Shown one piece after another: positions 1-12,152 of a DNA stretch of 64,000 nt. The notes under the pieces were generated by a model. It searched no databases. It saw only the letters and a program-made list of their open reading frames with translations, and had not been told where the DNA came from. Made by a program: the position numbers and the translations under genes. Source of the stretch: Raphanus sativus (lineage: Eukaryota > Streptophyta > Magnoliopsida > Brassicales > Brassicaceae); assembly GCF_000801105.2 (NCBI RefSeq), contig NC_079512.1, positions 32,567,848 to 32,631,847 on the forward strand. Reading direction: 5' to 3'. Positions within the stretch are counted from its first letter, which is position 1. The number at the start of each line of letters is the position of its first letter.

Positions 1-2064
1 GTTTGCTAATTATACAATGGTCAAAAAATTCATGATTAGCGTGTATCCACATTGCTTTTGAATTTGGTTCATGTTGTGAACTAAATTATTTTGTCCGGTA
101 TGAATTTAGGTTTCGGTTCTAGTGATTGATAAGGTGGACAATAACATATGATCGATTCACTTTTTAACCTTAGTCAGAAAGTATTTTTAAACTTGAATTA
201 AACAGTGTGATTTTTTTTCAAGCAATTCCACTCTATAATATTAAATACGTCTATACTAAAATCTACCGGATCACCGATAAGGTCTATTAAAAAAATGTTT
301 ACATTTCTTATCATATTATATTTTGGTATTAGATCTTAATCAAAATTGTTTGCATTGGATAATTTTTTCTTAGTTTTAAGTGGATTGTCTTGTGTAGTTG
401 TGTACTTAACAAATTATCTAGTTGTTAAAACACGTAAGTTAGACCGATAACATATAAATATCTTTAAAATCATACTGTTTGTGGAATAATTAATTTGAGA
501 AGATCTTAACAATTATTAAAAGTTTTTTTCTAAATTACATATATAACTAACTTGAATATTCTTAAATATATGATTCGATTTGAGACGATTTTAACAATTA
601 TGTAAGAGCTTTTAAATTTAAAATCTGGAAGAATGTTAAAAAGAAAATGATTTTTAGTAACATTTACATAATCTATGAGATACATGTGCACATTTATATT
701 TCTGTAAAACAACTATACAGAAGGTATTAGCTTATGTTAAAGTTAAAAAAAAAAGTTTATGTTAATATATGTGTGTTGCTATTTAAATTACATATTAAAT
801 AGAACTCTAGAGAAATACTTTTAATTTTTAAATGTCTAGATTAGTTTAATTAATTTGAATCAGTATAAGTAAATTTGAATAGAGCCGGATAAGAACACTT
901 ATAAATAAATATGTTATATTCTAAAATCTAAATGATTTAAATTAATTCATGTTTGGTAGTCCAAAACAAAAATGAAAATACATAAAATAAAATTATAATT
1001 TAATAGATTAGATAAGAACCACGAAACAAAACAAAATTAGCAGCACATCAGCCCGTAGGTAAGCACATCAGCCCGTAAGTAATCACCTCAACACAAACAC
1101 ACACACATATGTATATATATAATCATTAGTCTTGTTTCTTCAGGTATAAGTATTTGATCAGTTTTGTAGACTATTACTTTAAAAGAACCTCACTATTAAT
1201 TAGCCCATGTTTAGAGCAGTATCAATTCCAAAAAAAAAGTTACATATAGATTTTCATATTTTAGTGGGGATCCCGTGTTTTTCAAACTCAAAAGATTGTG
1301 ATTGTATATATAAAATGTGTCTATATAATATGAGACCCAGCTGAGATAAATAGTTAATATTACCCTTAATAAAGTCATGTGAGGTTTCTTTTGAGCTTTA
1401 GTTTGTCGTTAGCTTAATTTGTCTCCAACTAATTGTCCTCAAAGTATCCACTTAATCATTAATTAACCCACATGTCTCACCCCAAATTTGACACTGATCT
1501 TCATATTCAACTCTCCGGATCTCAAATCTCAAAATACACAACCAGAAAATAAACAATACAGTACCAACCTATGAATTGTCTTCCGAAAAAGTTGCTTATT
1601 TATTTAGGAGGCTTATAACTATATTACGTATACATGATTTAACATTTACTTTTATAGAGTTCGAAAATTCACTTAGACGATGGTGGGTAGGGACCATAAT
1701 TTGGTTTGATTAGAAAAGCAGGCTTAAGCACGATGTGATTTGCGCAATTAGGTGTCATCCACGTGGGACTTTCATATAAATTTTATTAGTTAGCCTAATT
1801 TACCAACTTTAACTTAATCTGATTTGCGTAATTAGGTGTCTTCCACAATGTACAACATAGCAATGGATTTGCAACTTAAGAATATAGATTAATGGTGCTT
1901 TGACAAATATCACAAATTATTATTTTGATGGTAGTTTGAATACCAAACAAGAAAAAAGGTAACAAAAGAAAATAAAACCCTAAATTTTTATACCGTCATT
2001 AACTTTCAAACCAAGAGTTAGGTGAGGATCATAAAAGCCTCATAAAAGCCCCAACCATTTTTTT
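1..2064. other. AT-rich intergenic DNA, no gene seen
   Basis: No reading frame with protein-like composition is visible on either strand. Two small direct repeats stand out. A unit containing agcacatcagcccgta is tandemly doubled at about 1041-1080. A stretch around atttgcgcaattaggtgtc near 1739 recurs in slightly changed form near 1822. The rest is low-complexity A/T sequence of the kind found between crucifer genes. Confidence 0.6.
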
Positions 2065-2342
2065 TTGTTTGGTACAAAGAGTTTCTTTAGCTAGAACATC
2101 AGCAACATGCCAACAACAACTTTTTGGTTCCTAGAAATCCAAGAAAATGAGATAGAAAGATTGGCTATGTCCGAAAGCACACTATGAAATTCCGATATTG
2201 GTTTCTTCCGATCTATAGCTTTGATTAGCTGAGAAGAGTCGGATTCTAGTCGACAAGACTGCAGTCCGTAGGATTTGCAGAATATCAGCGATTCACGTAT
2301 TGCAAGTCCGTCCGCCATCAGAGGGGAAGCAACATGACACAT
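2065..2342 (-). pseudogene. LINE-type RNase H (RVT_3) remnant
   Basis: On the minus strand the translation reads MADGLAIRESLIFCKS, then LESDSSQLIKAI, then FSWISRNQK. This is the pattern of the plant RVT_3 RNase H domain found at the end of LINE ORF2 and in domesticated copies (A-ADALAI, D---LV-AI, I-R--N--AD-LAK). The closing motif is out of frame: the ORF passes into VVVGMLLMF and stops, while the expected ADVLAKETLC is readable in another frame just beyond. One frameshift and a missing upstream reverse transcriptase mark a decayed fragment. It could instead be part of a stand-alone RNase H-like gene, but the frameshift argues against function. Confidence 0.6.
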
Positions 2343-4254
2343 GTTTTTTCTTATGACAATATATGCAAGTAAATATGCTGTATCGTGTTAAAACTAGCTA
2401 GTCAACTGGAGAATTAGATAATGATACTGCTGGTAACAAAATAAAATAAAAACTAAAGCATCTATGTACATACTAACAGAGCTTGTATTATGTCAAAATC
2501 GTTTAACAAATGTTCATGCCTCGGTTGCTACTTACTCCAAATTAGTTATAGAAAACGTAAAATAGTTTAATTAACCAATCAACTAATAGTCCGTATAATT
2601 AGGGATAGAAAGCAAGCTGTCCTTTTCTCTTTTTGAGAGCTCGTGACTCGAACTTTGGTTTGATAAGTTCCAAGCCTTTTGAAAATAAAATAAGTACGTA
2701 TAAGCCAGCTGACCTCATTTCCCAATAATATTTTTGATTTTGGTAATAGATGGCATCAATAATCGTTTAACCAACCATCTAATTATTGGAATAATTATAG
2801 AATATGGAAAAAGTACAGCTCTTTATAAGTTAAATCTTAAATTAATTACTGGCGTCCAATTTTTTTTTTGGTTGATTTGATATGGGGTATTTTTGTCTAT
2901 TATAAGAGTATAAAATTTATAAAGAAGCGCCTGTACATTTTATGATATGGTACACGTTCACATTTATTTAACACAATCTCTAATATAACGTACATATATA
3001 GCTACCTAGGTTTCATGTCTTCCATTCTAGATGGATCAATTGAAAGTCAACGATGCGTAAATGTATGGAACACTTTTGAAATGAAGCACACTCTCCGCTT
3101 TACCTGTCCATCACGTTTAAGAACCTGAGCTGAAACCCAAGATAAACACCAAGTTGTCAGCACCACACCAGACACCAGTACGCCAAACACACATGGATAT
3201 GGTTTTGAGAATCTTGCTTATTATTACTGGTTGATATAGATCGCAAAATTTTCTCATGTAAAAGGAAAAGAGTGGGAGGAGAAGGGCACGTGGGGCATGA
3301 GAGATCCGACAAAGAGCATCTCTTTAGGACTTTGGAGTTTGTGTTTATCTCTCTGCCAACAGTTCATGCGATGCCTCTCTTCTCTTTATCTTCTTCTTCG
3401 TTTCCTTTACTCTCTCTCGTGGTTTTGGAAGTGTCAGCGATATCTTCGCGCTCTCTAATTATTTCACTCACTCCAATGTTTAATCTCTATCTATATACAT
3501 GCCTGCGTGTATACACAAACTTTTAATTTAAGAAAGTTTTCACATATTTCTATAAAAATATTGACAAATGGATCGTTGACTACCAACTAAGTAAAGTCTA
3601 CGTTTTTATATATTCCAGTTTCTATTCAACGCACAACACTAGATCTTATAACCGTGATGATCGACAAGTAGTAAAGTAACATTGTTGATGCGGCTTTTTT
3701 ATTCAGGACATTTAAAAGTATTAGGATAATATTCATCAACGCAAGGACATTTCATTATCTATTAACAATACAAGTCAATCATATGTTAACAGACTCTTTT
3801 CAACAACATTTAGGTGATTGATAGTTGTTGTACTTATCATTTGAATGAGCTGTTGTAAGATTGTTTGTTGGTATATAGTATATACTAATCAGGTAACAAT
3901 CCACACAGTAATGAAGCAAGGTTCTCTCCTGGTGTTGACACATCAGATTTTAAAATGAATTTGAGACTGCCATGTCAATAAATGAAAAAACTGAGAACCC
4001 AATCAAAATATTTTGTCTCTCCACATCACTTTTGTCTTTTGCACCGAAGGGTTCTGCGCTCTCTCTCTCTCTCTTCCTCTTTCGATTTGATCGATATCTC
4101 TCTTCCTCTTTCGCTTTTAAATTGAACGGGGATGTGGAACAAGACAACAAGACAAAGGCTGAAGAAGTTCAGACCCAATCAAGGATCTTCACGACTCTCT
4201 TCTCCGGCGAGGTGACCGAAGGGTTCTGATTTTTGGGGGAATCGAAATACTATA
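2343..4254. other. Intergenic; possible upstream region of the small gene at 4255
   Basis: Mostly AT-rich. At 3270-3530 there is a less AT-rich patch with a CACGTG G-box (inside ggcacgtggg, about 3287) and pyrimidine-rich tracts. The frame open across it has low-complexity Ser/Leu composition and I do not treat it as a gene. The 4010-4110 stretch is CT-rich (repeated ctctctctct), typical of plant 5' leaders, and lies just before the ATG at 4255. Confidence 0.4.
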
Positions 4255-4937
4255 ATGGGTTTGACGAATTTCATACTGACAGTGACCGGAGTAGGCGCCG
4301 TGGTAGTGCTATTGAAGGGCGACGTCAAGCAATCTGCCACCGTATTGAGGCGTAACGTCAAGCATATCCGCAACTGGCTCGAAGAAGAAACTTCCGCCAC
4401 CTCCAAGTTAGCTCTCTTTCTCTAGATCATGATTGTTTTTTTTTTCTTTTTCTCTTTCACAAAGGTGTGTGTTTAGGGATTGTGATTTTGCAAATTTTTT
4501 TTTTGGCTCAGCAAGCTATAAAATATGATATAAGACTATATGTTTGGTGATATTATAGTCATGTGTTCCTTGAGGGTGATCATCCTCATCCGCAGCTGCT
4601 AAGATTTTGAAGTAATCTTTTATTGAATTTGTATCCAAGTTTTTTTCAGTTAGATAATTCAAAAACGGAACCGTAGTTTCTTTGGTGATCGTCAGTTGTT
4701 TGTATAATCTGAGTTCTGACTATAACAATGACTTGACGATGGCAGTGGAATAGGTTTACATAAGAAGAGTGTGAAGTGTGATTGATCAATGCTGGTTATT
4801 ACTTAGTGATAGCAACACAAAAGCAAAGCGTGTGTCTGAGTGACTGATGAGTTTGATTGTGGATTTTTTTCAGGGAAGATTCCAAAAGACAAGAATTAGT
4901 GTCTTGTGCTTTTCTGTATACATAAACAGAGTTTATT
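4255..4937 (+). CDS. Possible small single-span membrane protein (unrecognised)
   Basis: An ATG at 4255 opens MGLTNFILTVTGVGAVVVLL, a hydrophobic N-terminal segment of about 20 residues. A basic and amphipathic stretch follows (DVKQSATVLRRNVKHIRNW), then acidic LEEE. This looks like a real small protein anchored by its N-terminus. Exon 1 runs to 4406, where AA|gttagc is a fair donor. The acceptor ttttttcag at 4874 would give a short second exon stopping near 4937, for about 67 residues; that second exon is uncertain. A CT-rich leader precedes the ATG. The neighbourhood is repeat-rich, so this could be a gene fragment carried by an element. I cannot name the function. Confidence 0.35.
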
Positions 4938-5837
4938 TTTTTGGATTTATGACTTTGGTGTGCGTAAGAGGAGTGTGTTGAGGCCGGCAAAAGTTCCATC
5001 TTTTCAAGTCTCTTCTCCGCTAACAACCCTTTCCGGCGAAAGACGCCTATGCCCGAAACCAACAAACCTAATATTGTTTGAATGCTTGGTGTTGACGAAC
5101 CTAATATTGTTTGAAGTCTCTCGAAATATTGTACCTGAAGAGAGTCTGGTGGAGGTTGTACCAGAGAGTCACAAGAAGTTCTTGGCCAACATGGTTTGGG
5201 TTCAGGAAGAGGTAAATGCCTTACTTCTTTTGGTTGTTATCACCTTGTTTGATTGTTGGAATTGTTAGTGGCTTTAGTGGTTAGAAAACCATTAAAATAT
5301 TTGAACTTTGGACTTATTGATCAATCTCTAGAGAACGTTTAGTCTTCTTTGGGAGAACAAATGTGTATACAAGTTCACATTCTCATATTTGCTTCAGATG
5401 CTTGAGTAAGCACCGTCTATAACAGAGCATGACCGACTATCGTTTATAGAAGATCAGTTTCTCATATTTATTGCAGATTGACCATACATAAATATTAATA
5501 ATATATGTGTTGCATTAAGTAGACATAGAAACCTACAAGATGAGACTGTGTCTAATCAAAATTTACACAAAATTAATATAATCAATGAAACATAATATTT
5601 CTTTGTAGATGAAGTAGCCGTCACATACTTCGTCAAACTGTCCAACAACGCATTCATCACCAACCTCAATTTGAGAGAGCAGCATTTTATAACCACGGTA
5701 ATCCCTTACACTCATCTCTAGAACAACTCGACTGCAATTTTCTAGGCATTGCCAAACAGCTTCAAACTCTCTCTCTGTCCAAAGCTTCTTTACGTACTTA
5801 GAGCCTGCTAAGGTTGAAGGCAAATTTGGATGTTCTG
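4938..5837. other. Repeat-like intergenic DNA with a coding-like minus ORF
   Basis: On the minus strand 5563-5823 is open with protein-like composition (for example KKLWTEREFEAVWQCLENC and LLSQIEVGDECVVGQFDEV). It has no ATG at its 5' end and no recognisable domain. A second open frame overlaps it at 5798-6022 in a different phase, as if one coding region had been frameshifted. It adjoins dispersed-repeat copy 1. I take it as a relic of an unidentified gene, or chance. Confidence 0.25.
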
Positions 5838-6300
5838 CTCCCTTTTTTCTTGGGATACCTCAGAACAGCCTTTAATCTGTCAGTGTTTTTCTTTGTTGAA
5901 AGTTTGCAGATTGCAAAGAGAGGAAGCGAAGATAGCAGTTTGGAACAAAATGCACAAGGTTTGGGACACTTGTGAGGATGAAAGTAGAACCTGCTATTAG
6001 AAAACTTGGGGTCCTCCTTCACTTATATGAAAACTCCCGTAAACCAATCAAACCATGATAATTCTACTGAATTGTTTTTTTGCTTGAATCACATGTGAAG
6101 CTGGAGAAGAAGAAATGACCATTACTGGATAAGATCTTGTACAAGCTTCAAACAACCAAGTCGAGAGGTCAGGTGGAGTTCAGTATTCAGTGATCATCAA
6201 CGAGAACAAAAGTTTTGACTATAGATGCCTGCAATAAAACAGTAGCACAAACCGTAATCTTCTTTCCATGCTTGTGTATATAATTTTAAAATGTTTATCT
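5838..6300. repeat. Dispersed repeat, copy 1
   Basis: This stretch aligns by eye with 8968-9590 in the same orientation. Shared words include gataagatcttgtacaagc, ttcaaacaaccaagt, gcttgaatcacatg and tttgcagattgcaaagagag (tttgcagatttcaaagagag in copy 2). The order of words is conserved but sequence between them has diverged, and copy 2 carries about 230 extra bases before the shared block at 6207-6300. The repeated unit contains splice-like tttgcag boundaries, so it may derive from a transcribed gene copied by an element. Confidence 0.6.
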
Positions 6301-6950
6301 ATATATACCAATATATATCGTTGTTATGATCTGTTTCACGCTGTTGAAAAAACTTTCGAATCAGCTGTTCTTGCCGCAAAGAATCAAAACCACCAAAGGT
6401 CTTCAGGGTAAGGATGTGCAAGGTTTGGGAGCTTCACAGGTGAAAGCATCAACGGAGAGAAAGCTTTTTATATTTCTCCTGTATCTTTTATCACAATGCT
6501 TAAAACTGTATAGCAGATTCTGTTTTCTTCCATCTCCATAGCTACAGCCCAAAAAGTTGAGAAATGAGATTCATGACTTAGTGATTGGTGTCACGGAAGT
6601 TATTGTTAACAAACACAAAGAAGAATTACTATTTTTAAAACAATATAAAATGTAAAAGTAAAACCAAAGTTAGGAGTGCATTGTTTTACCAAATATGCAT
6701 GACTTCAAATATATATACATATTCATCATTTTTTTTGTTATAGTTTATTATTTCATTGCTAACAAAATAAATTTTATAAGCTTAGTAACATTTTCTAGAA
6801 TTGTAACTTCTCAAAATGTAGAAATATTTGAATATTCGTTTTAATGATATATATATATATATATCATTTTCTCAAATCTGTAAAATACAATATTTCAACA
6901 ATATTTATTAATTTTATAATATTTAAAAATATAAGTATAATAATGATTTT
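6301..6950. other. AT-rich intergenic DNA
   Basis: No gene recognised. The short frame at 6326-6541 is not protein-like beyond chance. A (TA)n stretch lies near 6848-6863. Confidence 0.5.
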
Positions 6951-7419
6951 AACAAACCTTCCTCCGCGACCAACCTTCCTCCGCGACCAACTTTCCTCCA
7001 TGGCGTCAAGTCCTTGATTCAGCTACTTTGCTCCACCACAGATCTTCATGCTTAGGCCGTTCAGCTCTCCGTCGTGCTCTCAGAACTGGTCTGTCCGCTC
7101 CGAGCTCGCGGTGGAGCAATCAGTCGAAAGCTCTAATGGTGACTTCTTCGGTTTTTGCACAATCGATCCCTAAACTTCTGATTCCTTACAAAACTGCCTA
7201 AGCCTTTGTAATTTGCAGACACATCCCTAATTTCGCCCCTTAACTTTATAATGTGCAATTTAACCCAATCGAGTGTTCTGAATTTGCAGCCTTGGTCCCT
7301 GAACTTTTGATATCTTCGTTTATGACCCTTGACTTCCTAAGTTGCAGAAATGACCTTGAGAATTGACCCAAAACTTACAATTGTACACTCCAAACCCTAA
7401 TTCACTAAATGAACAAATA
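6951..7419 (+). repeat. Short tandem repeat followed by degenerate repeat array
   Basis: At 6955-7000 the word ccttcctccgcgacca is present in two near-perfect copies and a third truncated one. From about 7165 to 7360 a looser array follows. Three units of 55-75 bases each begin ccctaa or ccctga, run through a T-rich middle and contain a tgcag (tttgcagacacatccc, tttgcagccttggtccc, gttgcagaaatgacc). Such phrases resemble decayed intron or element sequence. 7000-7140 is GC-richer and may be a gene fragment, but it has stops in all frames I tried. Confidence 0.4.
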
Positions 7420-7427
7420 TATGCAAT

Positions 7428-7598
7428 TAGGGATGTTAATACGGGCGGCCCGGGCCCGTTTAGGCCCTGCTCGTATAGTACCCGCCCGTTTAAAGCCCGT
7501 CAAGGTCTCACCTGTTTAAAGCCCGTCAACGTCCCTCCCGTTTAGCCGTGTGCCCTTTTATAATTCCAAACAAAACAGAAAGGCCAAACATTTACATC

Positions 7599-7634
<36 letters not shown>

Positions 7635-7950
7635 TTCTTAGTGAAGAAAACGATTAATGGATTCAAATTCATCGACACAGAGAGGAGAGAAATTTGACGG
7701 CAACAATTCAAGTTTTGAGATAAAGAAGAAAACCTAACATAATACGACGTAGTTTCACATAATCTGAAAGAAAAAAAAATTAACGGGCACCCTTTTATTT
7801 CGCGGTTAAGCCCGTTTAGTAAATATTCTTAAGGGGCGGCCCGCGATGAACCCGTTACAACATTTTTATATAACTAAACGGGTACGGGTTCCGCCCGTTT
7901 AATACCAGCCCGTTATGCCCGCGGGCCTCGAGCCCGTTTAAACATCCCTA
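7428..7950. mobile_element. hAT-type MITE with 8-bp target duplication
   Basis: The element starts TAGGGATGTTAA and ends TTTAAACATCCCTA, a terminal inverted repeat. It is flanked on both sides by tatgcaat (7420-7427 and 7951-7958), an exact 8-bp duplication as expected for hAT. Both ends are GC-rich with many copies of CCCGTTTA, the likely transposase-binding repeats. A (GA)n run lies near 7600. It has no coding capacity. Its right 200 bases align with the right end of the larger hAT element at 20692-23331, so it is probably an internal-deletion derivative mobilised by that family. Confidence 0.9.
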
Positions 7951-7958
7951 TATGCAAT

Positions 7959-8967
7959 GTAGACACCTAAATACAATCTAAAGTGATTTAAATGAACGAA
8001 ATGACATGCTAAAAATTATTAAATACACTATATCAATAGACTAACCAAAAACTAATGTATTTCAAGACTATTCAAATCTGCAAAAAAAGTCTATTTATTC
8101 TAAAAGATCAGAAATGAGAATGGTGATTTGGCTAGGGATATTTGCGCGATGAACTCATATGTGCTTGCTGGTATAAGATGGTGTAAGAATAGTATACAAT
8201 ATTTTTTTTTAGGTGCTCAATTTGGAACTATATTATCTAAATCTCTGTTTGCTGCTTTATTTTTAGGTCTTACAAATAAGAAGATAACAAGAAATAAACA
8301 ACACCAAAAAAAATTCACCAAACAATTAGTACATCGAATGGAAAGTAGGTGAAAAGTAGGCTTTATCCAGTCAATTGCTTATTGAAGCAGGTTCGAGGCT
8401 AAGCCAAATTGTGTGTTTAGGGTAAGAAAAAACATTGTTCTTGATAGTGGTGGTGTCAATGGTTCTGATTCTTAGACAGAGATTATATTTATTTTTAAAA
8501 TGTCTGATGTAAAATAGTTTTTGATAACATAATATAAATGTTTTTTAGATAATGATGATTATAAATAAATTAAATTACCTTTAAATTTATGAGTAATCAT
8601 ATATTAACAAAACTTGGCTGAAGTGATATCATTAACCCTGTCTCCAAAAATGAAAGAGGTGATATCATTAACCCTATCTCTATTGCTGATGCAACGAAAC
8701 TAAAATTAGAACTGTTTAAAATTAATCTAAGCTTCGTTGAATTCCGAAGAATGAAAATTAGTGTAAAGAAGAAAGCAGAGGATGCAAAGGAGGGAGAGAT
8801 GACAAGACCGTGTAATCTCTAATGGAAAAAGGAGCGAAGATGATGAAGTGTCAAAAGAGATGGGTATGCCTTTTAGGGTTATCAAGACGGAACAACATGA
8901 TGTTTGTTTAAGACAACTCTAATGCTTCTGCTCTTTTTTTTCCAAAAACAAATCTCTAATGCTTCTG
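7959..8967. other. Intergenic DNA, no gene supported
   Basis: A 74-codon open frame at 8128-8352 has no recognisable motif. A phrase containing gtgatatcattaaccct is repeated at about 8623 and 8659. I see no RNA gene or element boundary here. Confidence 0.45.
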
Positions 8968-9590
8968 CTTCTTGAGGTATCTTAGAAAAGCCATGAATCT
9001 TTCAAGGTTTTTCTTTGTGTGAATGTTTGCAGATTTCAAAGAGAGGAAGGGAAGATATCAGCTGTACAAGGAGAAATCAGAAGCTGCCATTAGAACTCTT
9101 TGACTTATATAAAAGTGCACAAAAACCAATCAAAACCATGACTTGCTTGAATCACATGCGAAGTTGGAGACGTAGAAATCAGCATCAATGGATAAGATCT
9201 TGTACAAGCTTCAAACAACCAAGTTGAAAGCATGAGAGATGATGCGAATATCAGTATTAAGTGATCAACAAGAGCAACAAGGGAACCACCAAATCACCAG
9301 AAACTCAGCGAAGATCACCTCATCTTGTCCAAAGACATACTTTCGTAACACCTTTCATAACTTTTTTTGCTGCTGATATTGATTGCAGAAAGTATGGACA
9401 GCCTTATCATTAACTAAGAAGACAATATGTAGAACAAAACTTGAATGTTTTCTCGAGGTAACATTTTGAGGTCTTTTATGTAAGTCTTTCTTCTTTTATA
9501 GTTGTTAGATAAAAGTTTTTGACTATGAATCTTTGCAATAGAACGATAACGCAAACTTCAATTTTCTTTCCATAAATTTAAAATATCAAC
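8968..9590. repeat. Dispersed repeat, copy 2
   Basis: Direct-orientation partner of 5838-6300. The first half (8968-9245) matches 5840-6185 and the block at 9508-9590 matches 6207-6300 (aagtttttgactatgaatc against aagttttgactatagatgc). The intervening 9275-9505 is absent from copy 1. It lies about 900 bases upstream of a Helitron 3' end, so Helitron capture of this sequence is a possible origin. Confidence 0.6.
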
Positions 9591-10505
9591 GAATCAAAGA
9601 CTCCAAAGCCATATGTGGTTTAATAACGATGATTGTATATTGTTTTATAAGAAAACTGTAGAGTGAGATATAGTGATGGACAAATCAGTTAAAAAAAATA
9701 TGGTGATGAATAGATATTATTCTCGGGTCATCTAAAAAAATGGACTGCACATTTGAAGAGAAAACAAGCAGAGAAACAAGATCAATGATTAAGAATAACA
9801 TTTACAAAAAAATCTTCAACAATCTCCATTACAAGAAGACATACAATTTCCCTACGTTAAGAAAAAATATGCACGGTTGAATCTTAAAACTAACCAAACA
9901 AAATGAAACAATGGAATAAAGCAGACATCTCAAAAGCAGTCGAGCACTTCTTTATTTTCAATTACTTATCACTGAAATGTTTATATGTGGTCCGTGTAGT
10001 CAAAATTACAAATTAACAACTATATTATATTTAATACATTTCTATCAAACATTTTTTCACAACCTAGCTAAATGATTCTAATAGAGTTTTGAACTGAGGA
10101 ATGAGATAACTTGAACCAAAAAATGAACTAAAGGGAAAGATGAAAAATTATAATTATAATAACAAAATTTCAACACAAAGACAATTAAAAAGTCCATAGA
10201 CATAGAGTTTTAGCTAATCAAAGATAATTAGTTGTTTGTTTCTGTGAATTCAATTTTCATCTTAGGCAAGAACCAACAAATTTTTGAAATAAATACCTAT
10301 TCTCTGTTATAGTTCACATGCTCTGTTTTTAAAATATGCATTCTAAACGTGTTTAACAAAGTGTTTATTCTCTCAATTTTCAAAGTATTACAGCATAGTC
10401 TTATATCATATTCTGTCCACTTTTTTTAATTACGACAACATAGTATGTTTGAAATACAAATTTGTAAGAAAAAAAACCCGCCGCGGAGCGCGGGTAAGAA
10501 CCTAG
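9591..10505 (+). mobile_element. Helitron 3' end (5' end not located)
   Basis: At 10477-10494 a GC-rich hairpin (CCCGC loop GCGGG within an otherwise AT-rich region) is followed seven bases later by CTAG at 10502-10505 and then T. This is the classic plant Helitron 3' terminus: a hairpin near the end, CTRR, and insertion before T. The 5' TC end was not found by eye, so the start given is arbitrary. The element may extend further left, possibly including dispersed-repeat copy 2. No Rep/helicase coding sequence is visible, so it is non-autonomous. Confidence 0.7.
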
Positions 10506-12065
10506 TAATTAATAATTATATAACTAACCCATGCAATAATGTGAAGGTGTACTCAATGAATCATTTGTCATGTTTTGTGTTAATATGGCGAATCCCAAAT
10601 TATTTAACCATCAGTTTTTAGAGTACCATATAAATTTGTAAATGTCTTTTTAAGTGATACCATTACCAACTATGTTTTTGTCTGATAATTAAAAGATTCA
10701 TAATTAAAAGGTTTAAACCACTGTAGAACACGTTTCGAAAGATTCATATTTTAGAAAAAAAATATTTCATTTTTTTTTACTTTTAATGCATTATTTAATA
10801 ATCAATCATTAAATTGTACTTTTCAATAAAAATAACTGTATCTATTAATTTCTTTTGCGTAAATACTGTGAGAAATATTTTATTAGAAAATAATGACTGT
10901 GACTGAGAAATTTAGAGTAAATAGGTGGAAAAAAAGAAATAGAAATGATAAGAAAAATAAAAGTGGAAGAGAAAGTAAAATGGATAAAATGTATTTACTC
11001 TTGTTTTAGTTGAGGTAAAACTGTATGATTTTAGTTAAGGTAAAATTGTATGATAAAATTGGATAAAATGTATTTACTCTTGTTTTAGTTAAGGTAAAAT
11101 GTATTTACTCTTGTTTTAGTTAAGGTAAAATTGTATGTGTATTTTACCGTTTTTACTCTCTTTTAACATTGTTTAGAGGAAATACTAAGAAAATGATTTT
11201 TACTTAATTGGCTAAAAAGCAGAGCAATGTAGCGTAATTCAGGTGAATTTTTTTTACTCCACTGCGTTTTTCAGTCAAAACCAATGTATTAATAATTAAT
11301 AAAAAAATTTAGATGTTTTATGAATATAGGTGAAAATTCTATAACTTACATTTTTTTTGAAACATAGGAAATATAAATGTTAGGCGTCATATTAACTGTA
11401 ATGTCTAATGGAACTTGAATTCCTATATTTGTTGCTCTTTCCGTTTTTAATATAAATTGTTTTAAATTTGGTACATAAATTAAAAAATTAATTATTTTTT
11501 TACATTTTCTAAACAAAATATTATTAATTATTTACCGAACCATAATTCAACAAATAATAAAATAGAATGTATATTATCATTAGTTAAATAACATTAATTA
11601 TTAATAAATTTTATATTAAAAACTGAAAACATCATATAATTTAGAACAAAAAAGTTTCACGAGGGGGAAATGTTTTGAAGTAACTGATTGAAATAACAAT
11701 CATTAGCAGCCAACTTTACTCACCGATCTTATAAAATTCATAATAATTCGAGGATCACAAGCTTTTCAATCCAAACAATGCATCATTTTTATCCTATATA
11801 TCAATTTTTGATTCGTTGAATAATTACTATGTGAAGAAATTTTAAGGTTTAGTACAAAAGAGCGAGGAAGTGGGACCAAAAACACTGCCCACACATAGAA
11901 GGAAGGAAGTCATAGTCATAATTCATAAGCACAATAGTAACAAAAGTCTCGTATATTTATTTAACCCTAGCTTGCCAATCACAAACCAAAGTTAGCCTCT
12001 CACACACATCTCAATTACTTTAAACAAAATCCCTTTTTCACTTTCCAAATTTCACTTCATCCAAC

Positions 12066-12066
<1 letters not shown>
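10506..12066. other. AT-rich intergenic DNA with a short tandem array; AHL promoter side
   Basis: At about 10985-11135 the phrases atgtatttactcttgtttta and gttaaggtaaaa recur three to four times as imperfect tandem units of about 35-80 bases. The rest is AT-rich. The part beyond about 11650 is the promoter side of the AT-hook gene. No gene is seen. Confidence 0.5.

Positions 12067-12152
<86 letters not shown>
12067..12152 (+). repeat. (GA)n microsatellite in the AHL 5' leader
   Basis: An almost unbroken run of GA dinucleotides of about 80 bases, interrupted by one aaga, ends about 250 bases before the AHL start codon. By position it is in the promoter or 5' untranslated region. GA/CT tracts are common in plant core promoters and bind BPC proteins, but no binding can be shown from sequence alone. 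Confidence 0.85.

Noticed and set aside
3272..3526. 85-codon plus-strand frame
   Set aside because: Low-complexity Ser/Leu composition from CT-rich DNA, with no homologous motif recognised.
8384..8402. tRNA B-box-like ggttcgagg
   Set aside because: The required GGTTCGANNCC is not met and no cloverleaf can be formed with the upstream sequence.
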